From Cheiracanthium punctorium (lineage: Eukaryota; Arthropoda; Arachnida; Araneae; Cheiracanthiidae): a stretch of DNA of 64,000 nucleotides. Below are positions 1 to 12,800 of the stretch, one piece after another. Location of the stretch: positions 124,001 to 188,000 of the forward strand of contig JAWZYV010013028.1 in assembly GCA_038373885.1 (NCBI GenBank), given 5' to 3'. Below the pieces are notes generated by a model, which made no database searches, had not been told where the DNA came from, and saw only the letters and a list, made by a program, of their open reading frames with translations. Both the position numbers and the translations under genes were made by a program. Within the stretch, counting starts at the first letter, position 1, and the number at the start of each line of letters is the position of its first letter.

Positions 1-1093
1 ACATATCCACTTTCAACATGAATTTTTTTATGTGCTTCTAGAATATTTAACTCTTAATATCACCTGGCTGTACATCTGCAGCACCCTTTTGTATAATAAC
101 TTCAGAAGACATTATTGTGCCACTTTCAAGTTAAACTAATAAATTTATGTCCATTTTGTTACACAGACAGTACCTTTTTCCTTTTCGTAAAAAAAAGGAA
201 TGGGATATTACTACATTACATAATCAATTTTATGCAATAAAGCACAAAATTTGACTACTTCAAACATAAAAACATTTATTTTAACCCAAATTAAAGATTA
301 TAGTAGATCGGCAACAAATCCGATCCAACAAATGCATAATTGCACATCATTTGATAACATAAATCTTAACCTTCGCATACATATCTTCCAAAAATGAAAC
401 AATAACTTGTATAATAAAACTGTAACTTCAGATTTTATCCGAATTTCTCGAAATTTACGCTCAAAAGTCAATAACAATTCATCCAAAAGAAATTCCGGAA
501 AGGAAATAACCTTCCGCATTGTCAGTAACAGGGGCTCGGTTAACGAATAGTTCTCAGATATCTATTTAAGGACGCCCCCTGGCGAATGTGAATATCAGTT
601 AATTATGGTCGATAATTAACTTTTAAGCTTCAGTGGGTTTGTTTGTGCCGCTTTTCCTCGCGCGGATGAACTTAGCTAACTAACGGCGTTTGCACTTCGT
701 TGGGTTATCCGATGAGTTACTAGCATTTTAGAGCTGTTAAAACTGGTTCATAAGGTTTCATTATTTGCAGCATATGCAGGCTGCTTTATAAGTTCGTGTA
801 AACTTTTAAAAATTTGTATTAAAAGGAACATATAATGATAAAATTTCACAACAGGTTTTCGGATTTTTTTCTTTTTTAATGATAAAAAAATGTTATTCGA
901 AAAGTTGTTGATAGACGACGCTAACATACATAATAAAAAAGAAGTTTCCGATCTTTAAAATTCTGATCCCACTTTAATCCCGTTTATGAAAGCTGCATTT
1001 TTAAAAAAATCATTTTGTAGGGAGTTTTTTGTCATTTTCTTTCAGTTTTCACGAACCTTTGAGGAAATGTGGACGGCAAACATTAAATATTCA
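1..1093. other. AT-rich intronic or upstream sequence, nothing recognised
   Basis: No FAS1 motif, splice-consistent open frame, RNA gene or clear repeat was seen. Because exon 1 enters in phase 0 in mid-domain, this is most simply intron of the fasciclin gene. Confidence 0.5.
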
Positions 1094-1097
1094 TTAA

Positions 1098-1595
1098 CCC
1101 TTTGAGGCGCAACCCTTTCCCAATGCTGAAAAAAGGACAGCCGTTGCCATCGCTCGACTTAACTACCAGCAAGATGGCGGACGATCGAAATGTTCATCGC
1201 GGGCCACAGATCTAGAGACCCTTTTTCGACGACAGCTGGCTGTGCCGGCACAGCAAAAAAGGGTCTCTAGATCTGTGTCACGCGATGAACATTTGATCGT
1301 CCGCCATCTTGCTGGTAGTTAAGTCGAGCGATGGCAACGCCTGCCCCTTTTTCAGCATTGTGCAATGTATCCAGCTGTTCTCGCATTCTTCTATTTTTCA
1401 GCAGATGTCAATGGTGTTAAAAATAATCGTGACCATTTTTTTATGGGAAATGACGTGATAAAACGTAAAGGATTCTCGTGGAGCTTTGTCACCCGCAACT
1501 ATTTTTATAGAATTCAAATCTATTCTTCGTGACTGGCAACAGTCAAAACGTCAGAGTTTGGTGTTCCCAGTTTGGAAACACTGCGCGTTAAAGGG
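1098..1595. mobile_element. piggyBac-type MITE, family 1, copy 1 (foldback)
   Basis: Starts CCCTTTGAGGCGCAA after TTAA (1094-1097) and ends GCGCGTTAAAGGG before TTAG (1596-1599, a mutated TTAA). The imperfect CCCTTT terminal repeats and TTAA target duplication are the piggyBac signature. The inner ~250 bp is a long inverted repeat around a short loop near 1255; the arms carry AAGATGGCGG and CAGATCTAGAGACCC. No open reading frame is present. Other copies: 19072, 36326, 43310, 50978, 55554. Confidence 0.85.
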
Positions 1596-1599
1596 TTAG

Positions 1600-3702
1600 A
1601 AAAGAAGAAGTATTAAAAAAATGCAGACCATTTTCGGTATCCAGTATTCCTGTTTACCTAAAATTATTTATTCCCCTCCCACATATTAATGGATTACAAA
1701 GTCGTACTCAGTTTTGTATTTCGGCGCTATCTTAGTATATTTTTCTCTATTATTTATTCGAATATTCTAATTACAATACATTTAGTTCATTATTTCATCT
1801 ATTTATTTATATATATACTGTATACATGCATGTGTTGTACAAAACTTTTCCTACAAAATGGACACAAATAAAATTATTATTTTAGGAATTCATAATGTTA
1901 TAACACTTTTATCGATTTTCATTTTCAACGGCAGTTGTAGCGTAAACTGTGAAAGTAAAAAAGAAACTGCAAGTTTAGAACAATGTTGAGCCCCAAACGC
2001 TCTTTACAACGGTCTAGTATTTATGTAATTTTAGAAGGGAAAGGGGGAAATTGTTTCACCATGATTAAAAAAGCGTCTTAAATTTTCGCTTTGCTTTTTA
2101 ATAATAGGATTAATGATTTTATTAAATACAGTTGAACCAGACAAATTAACCAACTTGACAAACAGACTATTTGCCTATAATCAGTCTCCACTTTCGTAAA
2201 ATTTGTATCAGTGATGGATAGTTCTCACTCACGGATTGTCAAATTCTTTGGATAAATAGCTGTGACCTTCAATTTAGTGCTACCGCGAATAGTGACGTGT
2301 AAATAAGTGAGCATTTTTATACCTTTTATGGCAGTGTCAGAACTAGGAACGATCAACCAATCGCAACGCACTGTTTCCTCCACTTTTTCTACGATTTCTC
2401 AAACGAGGGCATTATCTTCAGATTTTCCGAAGGGTTGGGGAACATCGATCAAGGAAAGGTTGTGTTTTTTGACAGGAAGGGAACTCAAGCTTGCCATGGA
2501 AAGAGGTCGTTTTGATGAAGTGCTTAATACTCCGTAATACAGTCGAATAAAGTTGTAGCGAAGTCCGTTATAGCTGAACTCTAGCTATAGCCAAAACTTT
2601 GGCAATCCCCAAATCAAATTACAATATGGAGATAGAATATCGGTATAGCGAAATTTCGCTAGAGCGAAATGATTTCTCTGGACCCTTGGTGTTCGTTAAA
2701 ACGGATTCGACTGTTCACACAAAATAAATCCCATCCATCTTGCAGTCCCCGATATCGGAAAAAAAGCATTTCCCTGCATTTACCATCTAGAGAAAGAACA
2801 GCGATATTTGTGATAGTGATTCCGACATCGGAACCGTTCCGACAGCTTCGTGGTAGCACAGAGATATATTCTTTCGGAATGTGACGCCATTAGTGGAGAA
2901 GGGTTGATTTATTCGCTACGGAAAGCTTTCCGATAACATCGTGGTAGGGTCCCTGCTTTGTTATTACCAGGGACGGCCACATTGGACAGGTTCCACTTGT
3001 AGCTGAGTACCTGTTTTTCGGCGCGGCCTGGGGGCTTTACCACAATAGTATTGGAAAGCTTTCCGTAGCGGATAAATCTAGCCTTCTCTGCTCTTGACGT
3101 CACAATCCGAGAAATATCCGATGTATGCACCACCAATGTGTCGAAAACGTTTTTCATGTCGGATACACTGTCAGAAATAATGCTGTTTTTTTTTTCGATA
3201 CGTCAAATGAATGCGAAAACTTGTATTCCGATAGCGGAGAGTAGTAGATGCATGGGTTTTCATTGTATGTATTATGGAGTGTTAAGCACTGCCGCAAAAA
3301 GACACCTTTCCCTGGGACGGCTGACTGTCAAAAAGCCCACCCCTTCCTAGATGGATGTCTCCCGACCCCTCGAAATTCTCAAGGCAATACCTTCGTTTAA
3401 GAAAAAAGGGAGAAAGCCGTGTGTTTTGATGGGTTGATCGCTCCCAGTGTCGAGATTGACCTCTAACATGCACAAAAATTCTCACTTCTTTTATTCGACT
3501 CTCATCGTGCTAGCACCAAAAGGAGTGTCCCGGCTATTTTTCCGAAATATTTGACTACCCGGGGGCAAGAAATATCCGTCACTGATATTCTCCGATAACA
3601 TCGTGGTAGAGCCCTTGCGTTCGGATTGTTGTATCCAGTTACATTTTTTATTCTTGGAAAGTTCTTATCCAATTGAATAAAACTGGTTTCTCCCCATTTC
3701 AG
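1600..3702. other. Intronic sequence with a few short repeats
   Basis: No exon seen. Around 2525-2665 there are scattered GTTATAGC/GCTATAG motifs like the ends of pogo/Tigger elements. From ~2900 to 3620 the sequence GATAACATCGTGGTA recurs (2935, 3595, and inverted near 3045). A Py-rich tract precedes the exon 1 acceptor. Confidence 0.4.
2911..3078. repeat. Foldback repeat with ~35-bp arms
   Basis: TTCGCTACGGAAAGCTTTCC at ~2911 pairs with GGAAAGCTTTCCGTAGCGGA near 3052-3073. The spacer is about 90 bp. Probably a small non-autonomous element; its class is unknown. Confidence 0.6.
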
Positions 3703-3886
3703 GTTTCGACTGTGTCTGGCGCCGAAATCCTACAGCCGGACCTGCAGTTCGAAATGGGCCGAGTATACATCATAGATCGGCCTCTGTATCCCCTTCCGAC
3801 TGAAGACCTCCTAACTTATCTGCAAAAGAACCACAGGGAGATGTACAAACTCATTGTCAATCTTGGCCTAGTGGATTATCTATCAA
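3703..3886 (+). CDS. Exon 1 in window (type B): end of FAS1-1, start of FAS1-2
   Basis: 184 nt, entered in phase 0 after a CCCCATTTCAG acceptor and left in phase 1 at GTAAGT. It encodes the last strands and H2 motif of a FAS1 domain (GRVYIIDRPLYPLP) and then the first helices of the next domain (DLLTYLQKN...YKLIVNLGLVDYL). Its counterparts are exons 6 and 12 (187 nt each, same phases). The preceding type-A exon, about 215-233 nt with an H1 motif, is not present in positions 1-3702, so the gene continues upstream of the window. Confidence 0.9.
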
Positions 3887-6800
3887 GTAAGTATAAGTCT
3901 GTCGTAGCAAAGGCTTTATAATTCGCTTTGTGTAGCTATGGCGACACTACGCATGGGAGATCTGCCTCGGATGGGGGTGCCTTATTCCGAGGACTTTTTT
4001 AGGGGTTCTGAGGCGTATTCACGTTACATCTGGAGAAAACCGACCGAAACCCAGATCGTTAGATCGACAACCGTGAAACGGGGCCCGAACCTGGGTCCTT
4101 CATACTTCAGCCGTCTACTATTTTGAGTATCTCATCCACTCTACTATGGTGGGGTCGGCTTTCGTTTGCAAAGGTTTGCTTAAGAAATTTTATCCAATGT
4201 TATAGCAACAGTCTGAATTGAAATTGTTTTGGGTGTTCCTGTAAAAAATATATATATATATATAGATGCTGCGTGCACTATTTCACCATATTCAGTGGAG
4301 TATGTACATAATGCAGCATATAAGAATAATATGTATACACAAGGGTCGTCCAGAAAATAAGTTTCTCACAGCCAACAAAAAAGAACGAAACGTTATTACT
4401 TGAAAAAAAATTATCGCAAAAGATGCACTAAATATTTCATCTATTTCTCAACATAAGAATAAGGTAACCATACCTCCCCAATTTCTGTGTTTTTTACTAT
4501 CTGTCCCCAAAGTGTAAAAAAAGCAATTGGGGACTTTTTTTAATTATTACATTTTTTAAACTTAGATTATTGTTAATTATTTCATTAATTATAATATGTC
4601 CCCAATTTTTTTTTCAAATTTGGGCACATGTCCTCGATTTCGCGTTCAAAAATATGGTCACCTTACATAAGAATTGGGTGAACTGTAACACTTGTAAAAC
4701 CAGTTTTTGTAGTCTAATGTCATAGAAGTCTGTCACAGAAAGGAACCAGTGTCATTTATATGTAGCTTCATCAGTGAAAAAATGATGCTCTGGCAATAGT
4801 AGGGTGGATCCACCCTATAGGATTATTCTTGCTTCCAGCGACTTGCACCTGAAGAAATTCCTGTCCGGGCATCACTTTTACACTGAAGAATACTCCAAAC
4901 AACTGTGGCACTCTGTCTCCTTTCTCAGGCGGCAGACTTCTATGACACTGACCTACAAAAGCTTATCCTACGGCATGACGATCTTACAGTTCATTTTATC
5001 TTGGTGTTGAGAAGTAGCTGAAATGTAGCTGTATCTTTTGCAATAATTTTTTCTAAGTAATAATGTATCGTTCTTTTTTTTTATTGGCCGTGGAAAACTT
5101 ACTTTCAGGACGACCCTCGTGTTGGCACAACAGCCCCCTGCTAGGCCAAGGCCTGCACTGTCCTATCACGCCTTCGCGACCATGGGCTGGCTCTGAGGTG
5201 CGTAAGCATATGCCTCGGCCTGGTGGTCAGCCTGTCACGAAGCTACCAGTGTTTAATTCCCAAGAAAGCTTGGCCCTCATTTTATCGACCCATTCAAGGG
5301 ATGAAAGGCTGAGTCGACTTTGCCCCGCCCGGGATTGGAACCACGGACCTGTGGTACGGCAGCGTAATGCGCTAACCGTTACACCAATGGGCTTCCGACC
5401 CACGTTTAAACGATGCATATTTTGCGATTGTATTATTGCGATTGCATGTATAATTGCGATTGCATTATAAATGATGCCACGTTTAAACGATGCAGTTAGA
5501 GCAGGGACGGTCGACCACACAAACAAACCGATATTATAAACACTTTCCATCAGGATTGGAAAGTGTTAATAAACACAAACAGAGAAAGGAAGTAGACAGA
5601 GCCAACTACTCTCTGTCCTTATTTAATAGCATTAAGCTGCCTAATTCTCAGAATAACGCTCTAATTCGTTTTATTTTCAGGTGGAACTTTCACATTCCTA
5701 GCTCCGGATGACCAGGCCTTCGATTATCTTAGCGTGGAACTTAAGGACGCACTGGCGACAAACATTAGTTTAGCAGAAAGTGAGTATATTTTAACTTTAC
5801 AATCTTCTTTAATGTGAATCATATCACAAATGGTGCATCCGGTTTTCTTGGTTGTACTGCAAGTAAAAAATAAATCATGATGAATGCATGGATTGTAAAT
5901 TGATTGACTGATGCGAAATTTTGAAAATTCGTAAATGAGACATAATCTTAAATTTTAAACAATAGCTACTCCTCAGTTTATTGGAAGTATAGAATTTGCT
6001 GATGTATTTCGCCTCGTGATTTTTTAAGTCAGATTCTGTTAATATGAATGGATTTTAAAAACATTTTTTAACTGATGACATCAAAGTGACGCATAATGTA
6101 TCACTCACAAATTAAATCTAGGAACCACAAAAATACTTTTACAGAAATCCTTTTTACCACAAAAATACTTTTACAAAACTGCTAGGAGAAAAAAAAATTC
6201 TCTCTTTTCAAATGTGCAGTATCAGTGTTTATGTTACTGATATGACGCAAAGCAGAAATGAAATGACTGAATAACGAAATTTATAAGCAATAGCTAATGA
6301 ATTTAAAATCTTATTTAACTTTAAAATTCACAGAAAATCACTTATATTTCTATTTAGTTTAAAAACTTAGAAAAGCGTTGAATGTGCATTCCATAATCTG
6401 TCTAAATTTAAGAAAAACATTCTGACGGATAGATTTGAAGATGCGACGATTCAAAAGTTATTTCAGGAAAATTTCTGATAAATGTCCGGAGTTTCTTTGA
6501 AAAAAATCTCAAAAATCAGTAAATTATACTAAATTATCGGGACAAACCGTGTTTGAAAGAAAATTTTGTTTGTTTCTGTTATGGCAAGCACGAAAGGCAT
6601 CTGCCTACAGGCGGTGCCTTGGTAGACGGACAGAAGAAAAAAAAAATTATCTTCTATCCGATGACACAACGATCATTTTTTTGTAAATCATATTTTTTGT
6701 TGAATTTTGAAAAATGAATGAAGTACATAACTTCATGTGCTGAACTTCTTTTGTACCGAATTCGGTATATTTACTTGCATCCGTTTGTCCGTGACGCCAC

Positions 6801-9800
6801 CGACAGGCAGACACACACACATACAGACATCTCCTTTTATAATTAGTTGAGATTAGGGATGGACGCGAGACTAAGAATTGGTGTCTCGCGTCTCGCAAAA
6901 CAGCCGAAAAGCTTGTCTCGTCTGGCAAAAATCCCTATATCATAATGTTAAAAATGTTTGTCTCGTCTCGCAAAAAAGCTGTAAATCTCTGTCTCGTCTA
7001 GCAAAAAGTCGTCTCGCGTCCATCCCTAGTTGAGATGACTGACTTTTAACAAGAAGAATACTTCAATTATGAAACTGACATGGGAAAATTGATATTTGCT
7101 TGAATACTGTTTTGGGAGACATACTAGAGAATCAAGCAAAAACATAAATCTATGTGTCCCTTCTTAACCCATTTGTGCCTGGATATTTTTGCGACTTTCT
7201 TCGATTTTTACTGATAACAGAAATAATAGATAAATTTCTGATGTCAACTTCTTGAACAAGGGATGATTTCTTTTAAAATCATTATGCATAAAAATTGAAA
7301 TATCAACATACTACTTGGTCATGTTAAAATATTTTGTAGAGTTGAGGCTCAATACTCATGAATAAACGGTAAGAAAAATAAATAACATTTTCGATTAATA
7401 GCGAAAATGCCGTCCCAAAAAAGGGACGCTAGGCATAAATGGGTTAAGGAAGTTACAATGGTAGAACGTAAATTTACGTGACCCGGCCGTTAAATATCAA
7501 AACACTCAAAAGTTGAAATAAGTAGCTCGAAAACTTTTCGATAACAGTGGATGCGGCGAAGCAGTGTTTCATCCGCATTTCCATGCTTACAAGTAGTACA
7601 GGCATTTAGGTATATGTCGACATCCACTAAAAAGAATCAATCATTTTATATCAGATCCTGTATCTTCCGCGTTTGATAATAATCAACACAGAAGCATTAT
7701 TCCTTTCTCTTTTATAAGTATGTTAGGACGATAAGCCATGATGCTTAATTGAATATTTTGTCTTTTTTCTGTCTCATTCTAGGAATCCTCTTCAATCACA
7801 TTCTTCCCGGGAGCGTCTACGTGGGTGGAATGACGGAAGGTTCGCAGTGGAAAACAGTCGGAGACACTTATCTGATATTTACGGTCAAAAGAGGTATGTT
7901 GTGTGTTACACATAATGCTGTTTCTCAAAATTTTTGGCTAATGAAGAGGACAGTAAAATTTCTAGCGATGACTCATTGTTTCCGATGGATCTGCTTCGAT
8001 ATTAAACCTTTAGCGTCCGGATGTTCTCAACACATTCTCCAATTTATGTCGATGAATGAAATGATAAATATATTTCTGAATTTTGTGGGTTATGAAGAAT
8101 GTATTCTTTAAAAAATATATACAAATAAAACAGTGAAAGATTCGTATTTTACTTTGTTACCGCGAAGTATTTTGTGGAAATCAGATTTATTATTCGAGAA
8201 ATTAAAATAGGAAAATAAATTAATGCTTACATATTTTTGTGCCCAACTAATTTTGCGACCGTCTAAAAATAAGACGTTGGGCGTTTATGGGTATCGAATT
8301 TACAATGTCGCAAAAATATATAAGCATTAATTTATTTTCCTGAACACATTAACGACCAGCGAATTTCTCTTTTAGATAAAGAAATGCATTCTTCATACCC
8401 TACAAATTTCTGGCATCAACCGGGGCCATCGTGATTCCACCGGGCCTGCTTGTGCACTCCGATGAGTCATCCAAAGAGGCCTACGGATGCTCACTTACTG
8501 GTTCCAACACTTAGCTATACGTCATCTAGCGGCCGAATCTAACCAATGAGAAAACGTCCGTAGGCCTCTTTCGCAGTGCACAAGCAGGCACGGTAGAATT
8601 ACGATGTCCCCGCATCCATATAAATAGGAGAAGCCCGAAGTTTTGAAAACGTCAGGCACTAATGAATTACATAGAGCCTGTTTACGTTACATTAAACTTT
8701 TTGAGAAGAAAAAAAATTACTATATCCGGTTTTTCAAATAATTTATGCATTCTAATAAATTCAATTGTACACTTTTATTAACTTTCTTAACAGGAACACA
8801 ATTTTAATGTAAGAACTAAAATTAGTTAAGTGATGCATTAAGAAAAAATTTCGAAAAGTAAAGATACTATGCGTCCAAATAATATCCATAGCGATTTCGT
8901 GTCATCCATAAAGAATTTCATTATGAATATCCACTGGACGTTCACCTTTTGCATGAAGAATGCGTATTACAGAACGCACTTCACATTTGACGGGATTCTG
9001 AATTGATGCAGATATTATAAAGATGTGCTGTTCAAACAAGACTCAGCGTAAAAATAAGACGCGACTCAGAGTGTAAAACGAAAGGTTCAAGGTTTGTTGT
9101 GCCAACGGGCTCACAACGGGCTTTTCCTTTGCTGCTATCAGTGAAGTATCTTTACTTTCAGAAATGGCTTCGTATATTCTTAAAACCCTTACCACTCAAG
9201 TATTAAGTATAAGCCAAGTTTTTCGGAAAACACATCTGGAATGAAATATAAGAAGTTATATTGTCTTCTAGTCTACTATATGATTTTATTATTATTTTTT
9301 TTTACGAACTATACTTATAATATGGTATCAAAACGTAGGACTTACATTCGAATATTTTTTTAAACAGGGAGTACTTACGAAAATATAAGAGAAATGCAAC
9401 AAGATGCTTGTACAATCATTTAATTTAAAATTTTATGTTAGTTACACTTTATTATTCTAAAATAACACTTTAAAAGTGAATTAAATTTCTTTATTTTTTT
9501 ATCTGTTTATTTATTTATTTTACTGTCAGCAAACTATGATTATAAATATTTCGTGTATCAAATTTATAAGATACCATTATTTTATGCATGTGTACTGTAT
9601 ATTTAGAATGACATTAAGAAAACGAATACTTATACCTGTTTCTATTGATACTTGTGTACAGAACTATGATGACAATATCTCTTATAAACAATCACTGAAT
9701 TAAATTTTCTTTTAGGTCTAACGTTCGCCAACGACATTCCAATTGTTCTGCCTGACGTTAATGTAAATAATGGTGTAATACACGTTCTAAATAGAGTGCT

Positions 9801-12800
9801 ACTGCCTGAGGGAATAGATGCTGACTGCCAATGTAAGCCAAACAAACAGCCTGGTCCTGGAAGTTCTAGACCACCTTTTGGTCAGCCACAACGACCTCCA
9901 TATGGTCAAAGTGCTACAACAAGGAGACCAGGACAACCTGTTCCAGTGCAAACCCCTAGGCCAGTGGGAAGTCAAATACCTGGACCTACAGACGGACAAA
10001 GAGGCTCCCAGACAAGACCGCAAACTCCAGGAAGTTCTGCACAAACAGGTAACAGACCTTGGAGTCCATCAAGAACTGGGCAACCTACTGGACCTGTTCC
10101 ACCACCAAGCCGAATAACCCCTCCTCCGGAAACGCCGTCTGATGACGAAATCAACAGCGTTGTTGAAACCGGAAAGCAGCCGGATAGAGGACAGAAAAGA
10201 CCAGACCAGACAAGAACTACAAGATATCCTCCTCCCCCACCTCCAAGAGGTCGCCCAACTCCTCGACCGCAACAAGTTGTCCCATCTCGTTCAACTCAAA
10301 GACCTTATCCTGGTTCTGAAAATGAAAACTATCCTGAACAAGAAATAACTCCAGGAGCACCTCAAACGACGAGGCAGACAAACAGATGGTCAGATAGCCA
10401 ACGCACGCCTGCTCCTAGGTATCCAACTCCTCCACGGGGACCTTATAATACTCCTACTACCCGCAGACCACAGACTACAAGACGTTACGACTGGAACCAA
10501 CCAAGAGTTACCCAACCTTCTATTGAACAACCTGATCAAGGTACAGGCATAGACTCCTCAACACTAATTCCCGACCAAGGAATACAAACTCAAAGACCAA
10601 TTAGCCAAACAACAAGCTGGCAACAGCGAAACCAAATTACTCAGGCAACAAGGCGACCTACTCAAAGACCTTCCTTTCAAACTACAAGACAACCACAAGC
10701 TCCTCAGAGACGCACTACTACACAAAGACCATCTTTCGGACGTACAACTCTTCAACCGCAAGTTCCTACAAATGAACAGCCTTTTGAGCCTAGTCGTCAA
10801 CAACCAAACTGTCGTAGACAAGGAGATGTATTAACACCGTTCACTCGAAATCTTCCTCTTTGCTCAGAAACTAGTTTAGACGGGTGTCAAAACCCCCCTT
10901 TTAATCCTTCTGATGCTCGTCCGTTATGTCCAAATAATGAAATTTCAGAATGCCGCAATCCTAATGATCCTTATAATCCTTCAGACAATAGACCACCATG
11001 TCCTGCCCCTGTACCTGCTGAAAATTGTAGACAGCCTGGTCAACCAACATACACTGGAGACCGTAGACCACTGTGTTCTCCAACAACATCCCCTCAGTCT
11101 GGTTGTAAAGACCCTTCAGCTCCATATAATCCATCAGATAACAGGCCATTATGTCCTGCACCAGTACCTGCTGAAAATTGCAGACAGCCTGGTCAGCCAA
11201 CATACACTGGAGACCGTAGACCACTGTGTTCTCCAACAACATCCCCTCAAACTGGCTGTAAAGATCCTTCAGCTCCATACAATCCTTCGGATAATAGGCC
11301 GTTATGTCCTGCACCAGTACCTGCTGAAAATTGCAGACAGCCTGGGCAGCCAACATACACTGGAGACCGTAGACCACTGTGTTCTCCAACAACATCCCCT
11401 CAAACTGGCTGTAAAGATCCTTCAGCTCCATACAATCCTTCGGATAATAGGCCGTTATGTCCTGCACCAGTACCTGCTGAAAATTGCAGACAGCCTGGGC
11501 AGCCAACATACACTGGAGACCGTAGACCACTGTGTTCTCCAACAACATCCCCTCAAACTGGCTGCAAAGATCCTTCAGCTCCATACAATCCTTCGGATAA
11601 TAGGCCGTTATGTCCTGCACCTGTACCTGCTGAAAATTGTAGGCAGCCTGGGCAACCAACATACGCTGGAGACCGTAGACCACTGTGTCCTCCAACAACA
11701 TCCCCTCAAACTGGCTGTAGAGATCCTTCAGCTCCATACAATCCTTCAGATAATAGGCCATTATGTCCTGCGCCTGTTCCTACTGAAAACTGTAGACAGC
11801 CTGGGCAACCAACGTACGCTGGAGACCGCAGACCACTGTGTTCTCCAACAACATCCCCTCAAACTGGCTGTAAAGATCCTTCAGCTCCATATAATCCATC
11901 GGATAGACGGCCAGTATGCCGAACGACAAGTGCTCCTATTACAATAGTTCCATCAACAGAAAGTGATGCAATACAACAAGGATGTAGAGGACCCAATGAG
12001 GTGACAAATCCCCAAGACCGCAGACCTTTATGCCCGACAGAGACAGAACAAGATTGCCGACCCCTTTTACAGCGTCCACAGCCTGGTGACAGAAGACCTG
12101 TGTGCAAAGTTAGCCAGTCAAATCAGATACCTAAGCCCACTAAAGATGAAAATGCCCAAAAGAAACCTGAAACCTCTCCACTGCAAACAACTAGGCCACA
12201 AAGTGGTCAGTCTACAACAAGAGCTCCTCAAAGTTGGCAAACTACAAGCAGCCAGCCTTTACAGTCAACAACAAGAGCTCCTCAAAGCTGGCAAACCACA
12301 CGAAGACAATCATGGCAGTCAACTACTAGGGCTCCCCAAAGTTGGCAAACTACTCGCCAACCAGTAGGTAAACAGCCTCAAAGAGCTGGTGTTAGTCAAA
12401 CATCGCCGCCTTTAGGAATAAATCCATCACAACCACAATCTGGAATATATCCTCAACAACCTGTTGTACCGCAAACAGGTGATACGCCACAATCTCAAAC
12501 GGGAGCAGATGTGCATCCTGAAACAGAACTTCATCCTTCACAACCTCAGTCTGGAATTCACTCTTCACAACCACAGTCTGAAAGGTATCCTTCACAGCCG
12601 CAATCTGGTAGGTATCCATCACAGCAACAGACAGGTAGATATCCGACAGTACCTCAGGGTGGTTCATATCCATCTCAGCCTCAAACAGGATCTCGTCCAT
12701 ACCAACCACAACCAGGCTATCCACCATCCCCTGGCTCTCCTCCGTCAGGTTCCTATCCTAATCAAGTTCATCCATCTCAACAACCAGGAAGACCTCAGTC

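Noticed and set aside
298..519. Small open frame on the minus strand (73 codons)
   Set aside because: No recognisable motif and no supporting context; AT-rich sequence gives such frames by chance.
2307..2537. 76-codon plus-strand frame ending in RGRFDEVLNTP
   Set aside because: No FAS1 similarity and no splice sites that fit the exon 1 phase. A transposon relic is possible but could not be supported.
10913..11947. 344-codon open frame in another phase across the Cys-repeat region, and a 266-codon frame on the opposite strand (10961-11761)
   Set aside because: Both arise because the 153-bp unit is a multiple of three and lacks stops in those frames. Their translations are only shifted readings of the same repeat, and the true frame is fixed by FAS1 sequence at both ends of the exon.
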